A DNA stretch of 64,000 bases from Perkinsela sp. pyNocScin1 (GCA_964019655.1 CAXHTR010000001.1:248001-312000), one strand, 5' to 3'. Counted from the stretch's first letter, positions 29,476 to 39,554 are shown. Numbers and translations are program-made. Notes: generated by a model not told the origin, from the letters alone.

Positions 29476-30003
29476 TGGGTCACTGGGATCAGGTGGCCAA
29501 ATGAAGATCGCTGTGCCATTCAGTCGTATGTTTTTGTGATCAGGCCTCCGAGTCAGGATTCTTAGCACTCAGACACGCAATATACACATGGCAGGCGCTG
29601 AATGTGTCTGATGACAGCGATTGAAACCTGAAACCCCCATTTTCGACGTATTTCGTCTCAGGTGGTAAGGCTAGCGAAATGAATAAGGATTGGCTATGAA
29701 ATTTGAGAGAAGAAGTGTAATTCTATTGACTGAGAATTTCGATTAGCCAAGCACATGTTGTGTGCTGCTTTCAATCATCACAAAGAGATCGGCGCATGCA
29801 TTTCACATGCGATTACGCCATTCCCCTTGATAAGGCTACTTTCGAATACACAAATGAACACAGCTTAGAAAAATAGCATTGATCAAGCGAGAAGTACTGT
29901 ATTCATGCAGAGAACGCAACCTTACTCATAGTCGACGAGAATGCCGCCCCAACTTTCTCACTTGCGCTCTTTCTGTATCCTCTTCTCTTCTTATCTCTCA
30001 TCA
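29476..30003. other. Intergenic spacer
   Basis: No gene recognised. TGAAACCC occurs once near 29630, but no partner end of the hAT-like element was found. Confidence 0.45.
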
Positions 30004-30627
30004 ATGTTCCTCTTTCTCACAGCTGACATCTCCGCCCTCGGCCGAATGCACGCAGAAATGCTCACCGACCACCAGCGCATGGAGCTCTTCTTCACCCCAA
30101 CCGACTATGACGCGGCCCGCGCGATGCTCGGCGGGGACGAGGGCGACGCGTGTAGCTGGTGCGAGGTGTACTGCGACGACAGCAAGAACGTCGACGCCAT
30201 CCACTGGCACAGCGAGAGCGTCGAGCTCGAGGGCACTGTGTCCTTCGCTATGCTTCCCCTCGAGATTGTGTACGTCTACCTGTTCAACCAGAATATCTCG
30301 GGGGAGATTGACATAAAAACGCTGCCAAAGTTTTTGGACTTTTTCTGCGTCGAGAAGTGCAGAATCAGCGGGACGCTCGACCTCGGCAGCCTGCCGCCAG
30401 CGCTTCAAGAGTTTTACGTCGAGCGGAACGAAATCACTGCACTGCGCAACTTCAAGAATCTCCCAGAGGAGCTTCGGCGGTTCTGCATCGATGAGCCGAA
30501 CATTATCGAGAAATCGATTATGATCGGGGCATTGCCAAGAAGTGACCTGCACGTTCGGCTTGATGGGTGTCGCTTCACTGACGTCAAATTTGAAGATGAA
30601 GCGGATAGAGCCCGGGTCACGCTATGA
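30004..30627 (+). CDS. Short LRR protein, 207 aa (GC-tail subfamily)
   Basis: Paralog of the gene at 1824-2453 on the other arm. Both share TADISALGR or CADIGR, TDxQxMELLF, a GGDE loop, the CSW cap, only four or five LRRs, and an end with GALP followed by a basic strand and a GC dipeptide. The cap here reads CSWCEVYC. The frame opens at 29941, and that longer start would give a conventional signal peptide of about 28 residues. I chose 30004 to match the family's usual leader (MFLFLTA-D), but the longer form is possible. Confidence 0.85.
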   Translation: MFLFLTADISALGRMHAEMLTDHQRMELFFTPTDYDAARAMLGGDEGDACSWCEVYCDDSKNVDAIHWHSESVELEGTVSFAMLPLEIVYVYLFNQNISGEIDIKTLPKFLDFFCVEKCRISGTLDLGSLPPALQEFYVERNEITALRNFKNLPEELRRFCIDEPNIIEKSIMIGALPRSDLHVRLDGCRFTDVKFEDEADRARVTL

Positions 30628-31155
30628 ATCGGCTGTAGCAGTATGAAAATTGTATGCGCCTAATGTACAGAGTTTGTCAGTTAGGAAGCGAATGTGTGTA
30701 TGCTTTCAACTTGGTGATACATGTGAATTTGAGGTGTTCATGAGGGATAGATGCGCTTTACGTCTCGAATCGAATTGTCCCCGGTAGCTCGGATATCAGG
30801 ACAGAAAGTATCCTATGGCAAAGGATTGAATGATGCACGGACTTTCATATCGAAGCTCTTGAAAATAAATCCGTGTCCTTATACGAATAATGGAACAACT
30901 TGCATGCAGTGTCTGAGCTAATCTAGTGTAGGCAACGGTGGAAGCATACTTTCGGCCAAACTCCGGCAGCATTATGTCAGTGGCTGATGAAAAATGAAGT
31001 GCACACGAATGGGAGGATCAACATTTGCAGCAGTGAAAGCGTCTTATAGCATAACATGGCTTTGAAGCACATTAATGCTATCTTTTACTCCAGTCAGATG
31101 CTCTTGGAACACACACAGACAGATATTTGTCTTTTCGCTTCCATTTCATACAACA
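30628..31155. other. Intergenic spacer
   Basis: Nothing recognised. Confidence 0.5.
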
Positions 31156-31985
31156 ATGCTTCATTTCACAGTATGTGTCGATCCAGCCCTCGGCCGGCTC
31201 GACTACAGCACCATGTCCACGCAGGCACTCATGGAAATGTTCGTTGAAGGACTCACACCGGAGTCAAAAGAAATATTTCAAGACGACCAAGGCAACTACC
31301 TTGACATCGAAGATTGGCCTGGTATTAAATGCGGAAGCGACGATCTCGAAATAGAATGGAAAGATATACACCTCGAAGGATCACTCACGTACCAATTTAT
31401 GCCACCAAGGACGACAATCTTTATTGTGGAAGGTGACTTTCGCGCGATTCGGTCGCCTTTGGAAACTTCTGACCTCCCACGGGAACTCGAAATTTTTAGA
31501 ATTTACCGGCAGGCGCACTTTGGTACTGTCGACATGACGAGCCTCCCACCAGCACTTGTTAGTTTTCAGGTCTGTAACAATTTTTTTGAAGGAACGATTA
31601 ATTTGACAGCTTTGCCTTCGAAAATCACGGATATCAGTATGAGCAACAATAAGCTGACCGGCTCTATAGATATCAGTGCACTACCAGAATCAATGCAGAT
31701 TCTGTGTCTTCAGTACAACAACCTTTCGGGGACTATTTCGTTCGAATCCTTACCTGAGACGCTCCGGATTCTCCATATTGAGAGAAATGCGTTCACAGGG
31801 AGCGTCGACCTCAGCAAGCGAAGTGCGCCGATAGATATCGATGCGAGCTTCAACAATTTTGAAGGAAGCATGGTGGTCCCGGCAAATGCGGAAGAGTTCG
31901 ATCTGGATTTTCGGGCGACGAGTGTGTGGGGGTGTTTGATGAGAATGGCGAGACGCATGAGCGGGAGGGCGAGTGGATTGATTGA
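31156..31985 (+). pseudogene. LRR gene with a 3' frameshift at a G-run
   Basis: Leader MLHFTVCV-D, PALGRLD and STMSTQALMEMF, then a DWPGIKC cap (Asp for the first Cys). About six LRRs follow. At the GGGGG run 31928-31932 the frame breaks. One extra G would restore VFDENGETHE and a stop at 31983-31985, which is the family's DxxGxxHP-type tail. As written, the frame runs on to 32088 and ends in a hydrophobic stretch. Possible causes are a sequencing error, a recent mutation, or a switchable tail. The tail match to the next gene (FEGVAVVP then VVDERGNEHP) supports the shifted reading. Confidence 0.75.
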
Positions 31986-32532
31986 AGGGCTAGTGATGGA
32001 AAGACTATTGATAGCGATACGTAGCACAGAAGTCTTTGTCATATTGTTCTTACTTGTTTTTCCCGTGCTCTTCAATAAAATCAAATGATCGATCTGCCCA
32101 GCTCACAGGCATTCGAAAGAATGAGTAGCTGACTTTGCTTGAATGCTTTTCAATAGGCTTCTTCACGCAACAAAGCCGAAACTCGCCTGATGATTTCTGA
32201 GACTATTCGGAGTGGGCTCGCTGGCAACATCTCATCCCGCAGCCAAGATACAAACACTGTTTAATACTTCTATAGGGTTTCAATTAAGGGGAAAAAATCC
32301 CCCTTTGGGGGAAAAGCACCTTTCAGAAATTCTTGCATTCCCGTGCAAAAAGCCTTGAGATATATACAGGATATACAGTAGGATAGGGGGGAAAGGGAGT
32401 CTCAGTATCGAAAAATCACTGAAACCCGTTCTATACTTAACTTTTGAAAATCACCAATTTCTCATGTAAATGTACACCTTATTTCTTAAGATCCCGTACA
32501 GTGTTGTCTTACCCCATTTTCTCCTGTTGCTA
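31986..32532. other. Intergenic region with hAT-like element
   Basis: Holds the second copy of the inverted-repeat element (next entry). No gene was seen. Confidence 0.55.
32275..32427. mobile_element. Non-autonomous hAT-like element, second copy
   Basis: Starts GGGTTTCAAT and ends CACTGAAACCC, with the same G/C-run core (CCCCCTTTGGGGGAAAAG) as the element at 20543-20684. TTCTATA occurs directly before the left GGG and one base after the right CCC. This is an imperfect target duplication, suggesting small losses at the ends. The middle has diverged and carries an AT-rich insertion. Confidence 0.72.
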
Positions 32533-33384
32533 ATGCTCCAAACTCTATTTACCCTCACTGCTGATTCAGGCCTTGGTCGATGCGACGCGGAATCCCTCAG
32601 CGATCAGATACGCATGGAACTTTTCGTCGCTGACCTCAGTGACGAGTTCAAAGACTTCTTTCAAGATGGAGCTGGAAAATTCCTCGACGTGTGCGAGTGG
32701 GATGGCGTCGAGTGCAATGCATATGACGAAGTTGTCGATATACAGTGGTACGACACGGGCTCGACTGGCACAGTCCATCTGCACTTTCTTCCGAAGCGTG
32801 TGCAATTGTTTGAGATGTGCAGCAATGGGCACAGCAAAGCAATGACTGGTACACTCGAGACTTCGACTCTGCCAGACAAAATCCGTGCCATGAAGCTGAC
32901 GCACCACTCGCTGCACGGGACAGTAGATCTAACGAACCTCCCAGCGAGCCTCATCGACTTTTCCATCATGGTCAACAAATTTTCGGGGACTGTCAATTTG
33001 ATGTCGCTCCCAGCGGAAATGCGCTCTTTAGTGCTCGACTGCAACTGTTTTGCGGGAAGTTTATGCATAGGGAACATTGGCAAGCTCGAGGTTCTGTCCA
33101 TTTCGAACAATCTGCTGAGCGGCTCACTGCATATCGCAGAAATGCGATCGCTCAGCTTCCTCGGCATTTCAAACAATAACCTTTCGGGTGAATTTTGTAT
33201 TACGCACAGCAGTGGCTACGCTGACATCGATGCGACAGAAAACGCTTTTGAGGGGGTGGCAGTCGTCCCAGGGCAGTACGTTGGCCTTGTCCTTCTCAGG
33301 GGAAATGGGATAGCTCAAGTTGTCGACGAGCGTGGGAACGAGCACCCAGATATGGAGCGCATATTGCATGCGCCATCGCTTTGA
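32533..33384 (+). CDS. LRR family protein, 283 aa
   Basis: Leader MLQTLFTLTA-D, SGLGRCD and LSDQIRMELF. The frame is open from 32470, and that start would give a much longer, very hydrophobic signal (LPHFLLLLMLQ), so the true start is uncertain. Cap CEWDGVEC complete. About six LRRs, with two shortened ones near the C terminus that lack the LP step (GNIGKLEVLSI, EMRSLSFLGI). The tail VVDERGNEHP is the DxxGxxHP type. Confidence 0.86.
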   Translation: MLQTLFTLTADSGLGRCDAESLSDQIRMELFVADLSDEFKDFFQDGAGKFLDVCEWDGVECNAYDEVVDIQWYDTGSTGTVHLHFLPKRVQLFEMCSNGHSKAMTGTLETSTLPDKIRAMKLTHHSLHGTVDLTNLPASLIDFSIMVNKFSGTVNLMSLPAEMRSLVLDCNCFAGSLCIGNIGKLEVLSISNNLLSGSLHIAEMRSLSFLGISNNNLSGEFCITHSSGYADIDATENAFEGVAVVPGQYVGLVLLRGNGIAQVVDERGNEHPDMERILHAPSL

Positions 33385-33560
33385 GGTGAGACAATGACAA
33401 TGAAGCAGAGAGTAGTACTAAATGAGAAGAATGAAATATACAGTTGCGCACTGATAGGCACAGCGTGAGTTCGCAGAGGTGGTATACCGGCAGTCTGATT
33501 CGTGCAGTGAGGGTGATATGCAGCTTAACCATCATGATTCCAATTCAATCTATCGTTACA

Positions 33561-34433
33561 ATGATCACCTTTCTGTATTCTGCCGACATAGGCCTCGCGC
33601 GCCCCGATATCGGCAGCTTCTCTGACCAGACCCTCCTTGAGAACTTTCTCGAGCAGTGCAGCGCATCGACACGAGAGCATTTCCAAAATGCCGACGGAAG
33701 CTACATCGATTTCTGCATCGAGAAAGGGAGTGGCATCACATGCGACCCAGATGGCACTATCACCGCCATCGAGTGGGAAGACATGCTTGAGGGCGATGAG
33801 GTGGTCTCCTTGAATGCTTTGCCGCCGAACCTGACGCTTCTCGAGCTTTGCGACGATGCGGCCGCAATTTCAATAGACATCAAAGACCTCCCGCAGACGC
33901 TCACGGACTTTTCCATTTACGGCGATCGAGTCGCTGGAGAGCTCTGCATAGCGAATTTACCCCCCAAGATACAAAACTTTAACCTCAGCTACTGCGGTGC
34001 CCGTGGTACAATCGACTGCGCATCATGGCACCCACCTCTTCGGGTCATGACGCTTATGAACAACAAACTGTACGGTGAAATTCGTCTGGATAGGCTCCCA
34101 GATACGCTCAAGACGCTCGAGTTGTCTGAGAACGAGTTCACAGGAAAAGTTCAGCTTGATAATCTGCCGCCAGATATCGACCATCTTTGTCTCGCAGGCA
34201 ACCGTCTTTGCGGCCAGCTCGACATTTCGAGCCTTCCCGGCAAGCTGTATACACTGACTCTCTCCCGGAACGAATTCGAAGGAGAAATCGTTGCACACAG
34301 CCTGCCTGCCAGCCTCCAGCATCTCATGCTCGAGCGCCTACCCAAGATCGCAGGGACTGTGTATGTGTCAAGCGATGCTGAAGTCGATGTCTATCGGGAA
34401 GGATCGCCGATAAAGCACGTCAAGGTCGATTAA
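33561..34433 (+). CDS. LRR family protein, 290 aa
   Basis: Leader MITFLYSA-D, IGLARPD and FSDQTLLENF. An in-frame ATG at 33534 would give a more normal 18-residue signal peptide and cannot be excluded. The cap is modified: CIEKGSGITC, with no Trp. Eight LRRs, the fourth imperfect (CASWHPPLRVMTL). The C terminus is basic and short (SPIKHVKVD), without the acidic tail. Confidence 0.86.
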   Translation: MITFLYSADIGLARPDIGSFSDQTLLENFLEQCSASTREHFQNADGSYIDFCIEKGSGITCDPDGTITAIEWEDMLEGDEVVSLNALPPNLTLLELCDDAAAISIDIKDLPQTLTDFSIYGDRVAGELCIANLPPKIQNFNLSYCGARGTIDCASWHPPLRVMTLMNNKLYGEIRLDRLPDTLKTLELSENEFTGKVQLDNLPPDIDHLCLAGNRLCGQLDISSLPGKLYTLTLSRNEFEGEIVAHSLPASLQHLMLERLPKIAGTVYVSSDAEVDVYREGSPIKHVKVD

Positions 34434-35016
34434 AAGAGAGAAATACGGAGCGATACGTGCTGTCGAGCGCAATAGGCCTTAAATCAGTTGATACAAAATA
34501 GGAATTATCTTATAGAACATGAAAAGTACGACGACGTGGCAGTGTGCACTGTCGACTGATTCATCCATTTATGCGCGTTTCTTATCTTAAGAAGAAATGA
34601 ATAATGTACTTTGAAGAGTGTGACCATGGCCATCGAGCTGCAGGGTGTCAAAAGTGTAGGCTCTGGGTTGTAAAGGCCTACTAAGATGACAGCACAAGGT
34701 GATCCCTGCTTTAAATTTCTTGCATGCAGTGGAGTCGAAGAAAGAGGACAGGCGCAGATACGATTTTCCGATTCAAAGGGTGTTTACTGCTCAATAGACA
34801 GCTTTGTCAATATTGGTATCATTCTGTTTGAAAGGTCTGCAGTACAGTGCGAAAGGCCAAAGTACAGGAGAGTTGATTTATACAGTACTGATCTGCAGCC
34901 ATTCAGACACCGAAATAAATTGATTCGGGAGAAATTCCTAAAATTTTCTCTCAAAGAATAATATTCTCTCCCCGCTCATATACACTTACATAACTTTTCT
35001 TTGAACACCTACGTAC
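34434..35016. other. Intergenic spacer
   Basis: A 91-codon open frame at 34686-34961 has no family motif or leader. I do not support it as a gene. Nothing else was recognised. Confidence 0.45.
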
Positions 35017-35831
35017 ATGCTTTCTACCCTCAAGCTCCTCGCACTCGACCCAGCGCTCGGCCGCCTTGATTATGCCTCGCTCTCTGACCAAGCCCGCATG
35101 GAGCTCATGGTCGAGCGCATGCCCGAGAGAGAAAAATTCCAGGACGAAAATGGCGCATACAAAGACGTCTGCGACTGGAGAGGCGTAGAGTGCGACACAG
35201 AAGGAAACGTGCAAAAGATACAAATTATCATCTTGGACCGCTCGGAGGGTTCTATCGACTTATCGTATGTTCCACCACATGTGACAGATCTTGAAGTCTC
35301 GTGTGGTGCTGCAGCTATCCAGACACATGCATCAGTGGATGCGCACATGCTCCCAGTGAATTTAGAAAGACTGAACATCGGCTTAGGGCAGTTGATTGGA
35401 ACAGTGGATATGACGAAACTGCCAGCGACACTGTATAGCTTTACCATAAGTGAGAACCAGTGCACGGGAAGCTTTGTGCTCACATCGCTCCCACCTGGAA
35501 TAGAACACATTCATGCAAGGCTTAATCTCTTTTCCGGGAGTCTCAACTTTTCGTCACTTCCACACAATCTAGTCTCGCTAACCGGTTTAGCGGCGAACTT
35601 CGTATAGAAAAGCTTCCAAGGGCAGTGAGCTGGCTGAGGGTCACTGATAACTGCCTGTGCGGCCAGGCTGTCATTCCAACGGAAAAGGAGCTCTGGGATG
35701 TAACCATTGAGATGAAATGGAATTTCATTACATCTGTTGTGGATGCAGAGGGGAAGAAGCACCCGTGGGAGGCGCGTATTCTGAAAAAGCAGAATCCAAT
35801 CAGCGCGATGGAAGAGCAGGAAGATGCCTAG
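35017..35831 (+). pseudogene. LRR gene broken by a small internal deletion
   Basis: Leader MLSTLKLLAL-D, PALGRLD, LSDQARMELM and a full cap (CDWRGVEC). After five repeats the frame ends at 35607. One frame over, from about 35580, the protein continues with ANRFSGELRIEKLP, one more repeat, and the DxxGxxHPWE tail (VVDAEGKKHPWEARIL), stopping at 35831. Compared with the 23-residue repeat, about 13 nt are missing at the junction, so this is a deletion rather than a base-call slip. Probably a recent pseudogene of the 27.3-kb type. Confidence 0.78.
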
Positions 35832-35980
35832 ATCATAGCTGCTGAAGAAAAAAACCATTGTCAGCAACAGAAAGAAGGAAAAGAATTCATGAGCGAATAA
35901 AGCAGATATTTTCATGACCGATGTCGACAGTCCACAGCAGCATCGCAAAGAACTTCTTATTATCTTTCAATTCAAAATTA

Positions 35981-36763
35981 ATGCACCTTTCATCTGTTCT
36001 TCTCCTCACCGCTGACCCAGCACCTGGCCGATTCACCAGCGACGACATCCCAGATCAGGCTCGAATGGAGATGCTCGTCAACGAGATTCTCGCCGGCAAG
36101 CGGCGGCACAAAGTCATAAAGCCCCAATTTTTCGATAAGCAGGGTGCCTACCTCGACGTCTGTGTCTGGGAGGGCGTCCGTTGCAGCCCGAGTGAGCGCG
36201 TCATATCCATCGAGTGGGCGTATATGGGATGGATCGCAGATGCACAGAAGTTTGGGTTTGCACACTTACCCCGCGAGCTCCAAGTTCTCTCGCTCGAGAC
36301 TGATGGCATCCGCGGCACTGTCGACTGGCAGGCCATCCCAGCAAATCTTGCGGACTGCCTGCTCAGCGAGAACAAGTTTCGAGGGACAATCGATGTCCAA
36401 AGCTTCCCAGCGTCCATCCGCCGCATGCACCTCGGGAGCAATAAATTTTCAGGCAGCATTGCCTTCGGCAGCCTTCCCGCGGGCCTCGCGGAGCTGCTTC
36501 TTGAGAGCAACGAGCTCGAGGGGGGTGTCAGTCTCGAAAACCTCCCGTCGGGCCTGAATAGACTCGACCTCTCCTACAACCGCTTCTCGGGGGATGTCAG
36601 TCTCGAGCGCCTGCCGCTCGGGCTGGTCACGCTCTTCCTGCAGCAGAACAAGCTGACGGGGACAGTGACGTTTGCGAATATCCCACAAAGCCTTCGCTAT
36701 CTCAATGTCGCGCGCAACTGCTTTGCTGCGGTCAGAGACCCGCCGGACTTTGCATTGGTGTGA
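35981..36763 (+). CDS. LRR family protein, 260 aa (FYD-loop subfamily)
   Basis: Leader MHLSSVLLLTA-D, APGRFTS and PDQARMEML. The upstream in-frame ATG at 35921 is less likely. The long pre-cap loop (RRHKVIKPQFFDKQGAY) and the following WAYMGWIADAQKFGFAHLP relate it to the genes at 6.4 and 56.8 kb. Cap CVWEGVRC. Seven regular LRRs. It ends in a short stretch with DPPDF, similar to the HPPDF or HAPDF ending of the 58-59-kb pair. Confidence 0.86.
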   Translation: MHLSSVLLLTADPAPGRFTSDDIPDQARMEMLVNEILAGKRRHKVIKPQFFDKQGAYLDVCVWEGVRCSPSERVISIEWAYMGWIADAQKFGFAHLPRELQVLSLETDGIRGTVDWQAIPANLADCLLSENKFRGTIDVQSFPASIRRMHLGSNKFSGSIAFGSLPAGLAELLLESNELEGGVSLENLPSGLNRLDLSYNRFSGDVSLERLPLGLVTLFLQQNKLTGTVTFANIPQSLRYLNVARNCFAAVRDPPDFALV

Positions 36764-36910
36764 TTTTGTGCGTGAATTGTAGAATATTGAGAGGGATGTT
36801 GATAATATCAATAAAGTGCTGTTAAGATTAAATTTCGTCGAAGTCTAATCGAATTTTTTGATTCTCTCACCATTTGGGGCCATTTTCTATCTTTTTTTCT
36901 TTTCACTGCA

Positions 36911-37747
36911 ATGCGCGCATTATTCATCGCCCTGACGGTCTGCGCTGATGCAGCGCCCAAAACCCCCAATAGCCACCAAAACTTGCAGAATGCATGCATG
37001 CGAAATTTTTTCGGCTTGACAGGCCAGGGTCCGCAATTTGGGCTTCTGACAGAGCGGCTCAGCCACGGATCCGCGGACTTTTGCGATTGGACGGGCCTCA
37101 CGTGCACCGACAGTGCGCTCACGTCGATTTACATATGTGGCGATCTCCTTGATGGCGCTCGCACTTTACATCAAAATCCCGAGAGCATCGGCTACATCAT
37201 CGACATCCACTGGCTACCACCAACGGTCGAGTTCGCGCACTTTCGACACATTCTGCTTCTCCACGGCTGGCACTCCAGCGCGCTCCCAAGGCGCTTGAAG
37301 TATCTCCATCTACGGGCCGTCCATCCACGCGAATTCGGGGGATCACCATGGCATGGGGTTTTCTCGAGTGAGACACAGCTTCAAAGCCTTCCAGAAGGCC
37401 TCGAAGAGCTCTTTATCATTGGATCATGGCAGGCGGGCAGTGTTTCGCTGCTCTCGCTCCCTCCTGCGATGCAGCGGCTCTACATTAGTGGACCGAAGCT
37501 TCACACGGCGACTGTTGCGTCCTCCCAACTGCCAGAGACGCTCAAGTGCGCGTATGTCCAGAATGGCACATGTGCGGGGCGCGGGCGAAAGGTGAAGGTG
37601 GTGCGCTTGGATGATTCTGAGTCGGAGCCTCGCTTCCGTACGCGTTTTAAGGATGATATTGCCTTTGGGCTCTTTTTTATGCGCTCGGAGGTGTATTTTG
37701 GCTTTTGTCAGCGCATGGAGGTGGATTTTCCCGAGATGTTTCAATAG
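36911..37747 (+). CDS. Divergent LRR protein, 278 aa (Trp-rich five-repeat subfamily)
   Basis: Leader MRALFIALTVCA-D but no LGRLD. Instead a CMRNFF element follows, then a longer loop and the cap CDWTGLTC. Five spaced, irregular LRRs (LPPTV, LPRRL, LPEGL, LPPAM, LPETL) carry insertions between them, including HGWHSSALP. The same five-step plan and CMR element occur at 47.5 and 55.4 kb. A C-terminal extension of about 60 residues ends KDDIAFGLFFMRSEVYFGF. A degraded copy of this extension lies at 39.2 kb. The start lies directly after an AG-free pyrimidine tract. Confidence 0.85.
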   Translation: MRALFIALTVCADAAPKTPNSHQNLQNACMRNFFGLTGQGPQFGLLTERLSHGSADFCDWTGLTCTDSALTSIYICGDLLDGARTLHQNPESIGYIIDIHWLPPTVEFAHFRHILLLHGWHSSALPRRLKYLHLRAVHPREFGGSPWHGVFSSETQLQSLPEGLEELFIIGSWQAGSVSLLSLPPAMQRLYISGPKLHTATVASSQLPETLKCAYVQNGTCAGRGRKVKVVRLDDSESEPRFRTRFKDDIAFGLFFMRSEVYFGFCQRMEVDFPEMFQ

Positions 37748-38107
37748 TATGAAAATAATTCTTGAGACCTGCCGCATGTTCTTGCGTGCATCAGTATTGG
37801 TGGCAGAAAGTGTAGATTCATCACAGCTCCCAAAATGATTGCAAAAAAAGAGTGATCCGAGGTTCGATACTCAGTCCAAATTCATGCATTGGCCGATAAA
37901 AAACAAGATTTGACATAGATGCTTTCTTTCTAGTGAAATTTTTTGCTCATGAGTCCGTTGGGGTAGTGATTCCCAGTGATGTCCCCTCGAGTTGGGGGCC
38001 ACCAAGAATTTTTGTCCAAAATCCGGTGAATCATTGGTATAGCGCATCTACAAACTTTTGTTCAAAAAAGTGTATGTTTGTTCCTTTCTTCAGCTTTAAA
38101 TCATTCA
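37748..38107. other. Intergenic spacer
   Basis: A tiny stretch at about 37793-37838 reads VAESVDSSQLPK before a stop and could be a single-repeat relic. The match is too short to claim. No tRNA was found despite a GGTTCGAT-like string near 37860. Confidence 0.4.
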
Positions 38108-38953
38108 ATGCTTCCCCTCTTCACCGCTGCTGATGCCCCGCTCGGGCGATTTGACCGCGCACAGCTCACTGACCAGGTTGTGCTCGAGCTCCTAGTTGAA
38201 AGCTTCGATGCTCCAGAACGGCAGCAGTTCAAATCCGAAGACGGGAGCTACTGCGACATACACGAGCCCTGGCCGGGTGTTCGGTGCTACGAAGATGGCA
38301 CGGCTTTCTCCATCCGATGGGGCAACAACTTTCGCATTCCGATATCTGGAACGTTTCACACGGCGTACCTCCCAGCCAAGCTTGAGCATTTGGATTTTTC
38401 TGATGTACAAATCGCGGGCACTGTGGAATTTGACCTGTTACCCGAAACCCTACAGAGCATCACTTTTTATAATTCGGCGCTGGAGGGAACTTTTGACTGT
38501 GCTGCACTGCCACGCGGGCTTGCGTACTTCACCGTATATGAAGTCGACTTTACTGGCACGCTCGATATGACGCGCCTTCCGCCGAACCTCGATCACATGA
38601 CTGTGACCCGGGTCAATCTCAGCGGCTCGATAAACCTCACGAAGTTACCGGCGACGCTCTCTCGGCTCACGCTTGTCGGCTCTGGTCTCAGTGGCCCACT
38701 CGACCTGACTGCGCTCAATACTGCGCTTGTGCATCTGTATCTGCAAGGGAACCTTTTCGAGGGCACTGTGTGCCTGGACCACCTGCCGCACAGCATGCTG
38801 TTCCTCAATCTCTCCGATAATCAATTAACGGGGAGTCTCAATCTCGCTGCCCTGCCATGCACATTGCAGATGCTCATCATCAAAGGCAACAATTTCTCGG
38901 GGCAGCTGGATCTGCGCAGTGCACCGCCCGGGACGCGTGTGCTCCTGCATTAA
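38108..38953 (+). CDS. LRR family protein, 281 aa
   Basis: Leader MLPLFTAA-D, APLGRFD and LTDQVVLELL. An alternative start at 38078 is in frame. The cap is altered: HEPWPGVRC, with Pro-Trp and one Cys. Eight LRRs. The early ones deviate (YNSALEGTFDC, YEVDFTGTLDM) and the later ones are canonical. It ends abruptly after DLRSAPPGTRVLLH without an acidic tail, much like the DLRGAPDTFHVYTD end of the 17.2-kb gene. Confidence 0.87.
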   Translation: MLPLFTAADAPLGRFDRAQLTDQVVLELLVESFDAPERQQFKSEDGSYCDIHEPWPGVRCYEDGTAFSIRWGNNFRIPISGTFHTAYLPAKLEHLDFSDVQIAGTVEFDLLPETLQSITFYNSALEGTFDCAALPRGLAYFTVYEVDFTGTLDMTRLPPNLDHMTVTRVNLSGSINLTKLPATLSRLTLVGSGLSGPLDLTALNTALVHLYLQGNLFEGTVCLDHLPHSMLFLNLSDNQLTGSLNLAALPCTLQMLIIKGNNFSGQLDLRSAPPGTRVLLH

Positions 38954-39058
38954 TTACTAGAAATTTATAAAAATTAGGCATTTACAGCATACAAAAGACT
39001 TTGCTGTTTACTACAAGTCCGCATAGTTTTTATTTTAGTGATCGCATATACCTATTCC

Positions 39059-39287
39059 ATGCGCTGTCCTTCAGCCCTGCGCACAGCTGATCACTCTGCG
39101 GGTCGTGTCGACACTGCTTCCTTGCTTGACCAGACCATAATGGAGCCTCTCATTGCGAAATTCTCGGCGCCAACGAAGCGAGCGTTTCCATAAAGATGAT
39201 ATCGCCTTTGATCTCTTTCTGATGCGGTCAGAGGTATATTTTGGCTTTCAGCGCCATATGCAGGTGAGTATTTCCGAGCAATTTTGA
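39059..39287 (+). pseudogene. Relic joining an LRR 5' end to a Trp-rich-type 3' end
   Basis: The first 44 codons read as a normal family start: MRCPSALRTADHSAGRVD, then SLLDQTIMEPL, stopping at 39191-39193. Overlapping in another frame, 39195-39287 reads DDIAFDLFLMRSEVYFGF, almost the end of the gene at 36911-37747. All LRRs in between are missing. The best reading is a large internal deletion of a copy, or a join of two different genes. No LRR protein can be made from it. Confidence 0.7.
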
Positions 39288-39554
39288 TTGTCTGACAACA
39301 CTTTTTGAGATAAAAGATTCGAGACTCGGACATAAGACTTTGCTATGTTTTGGGGCATGAAGAGAAAGGTAGGTGACTGGATGATACACTTCTATTGTCA
39401 CTTTTACTCAAAGCGAAAAGGGAAGTGTCGTAAGCTCAACAAAAAGGTGGGTAAGGGAAATGAGATGCCCCTCCGAATTCACTCCGAAGTTTTTCATGTG
39501 GGCGTATCTAAGAGTGGAAATACCTTTCACGTTCTTGTTCGTTATCTGTTGGCC

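Noticed and set aside
29620-29660. Third hAT-like element end (TGAAACCC)
   Set aside because: No matching left end or target duplication was found nearby.
31986-32088. Hydrophobic C terminus as the normal end of the 31.2-kb LRR protein
   Set aside because: It lies after a frameshift relative to the conserved tail. Treated as out-of-frame, with the switch idea listed as speculative.
34686-34961. 91-codon open frame as a small gene
   Set aside because: No leader, domain or similarity to anything in the window, in an AT-rich spacer.
37793-37838. VAESVDSSQLPK as an LRR relic
   Set aside because: Only about eight residues resemble a repeat. Chance is not excluded.
37840-37930. Possible tRNA (GGTTCGAT-like B box)
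   Set aside because: No A box or cloverleaf could be drawn.
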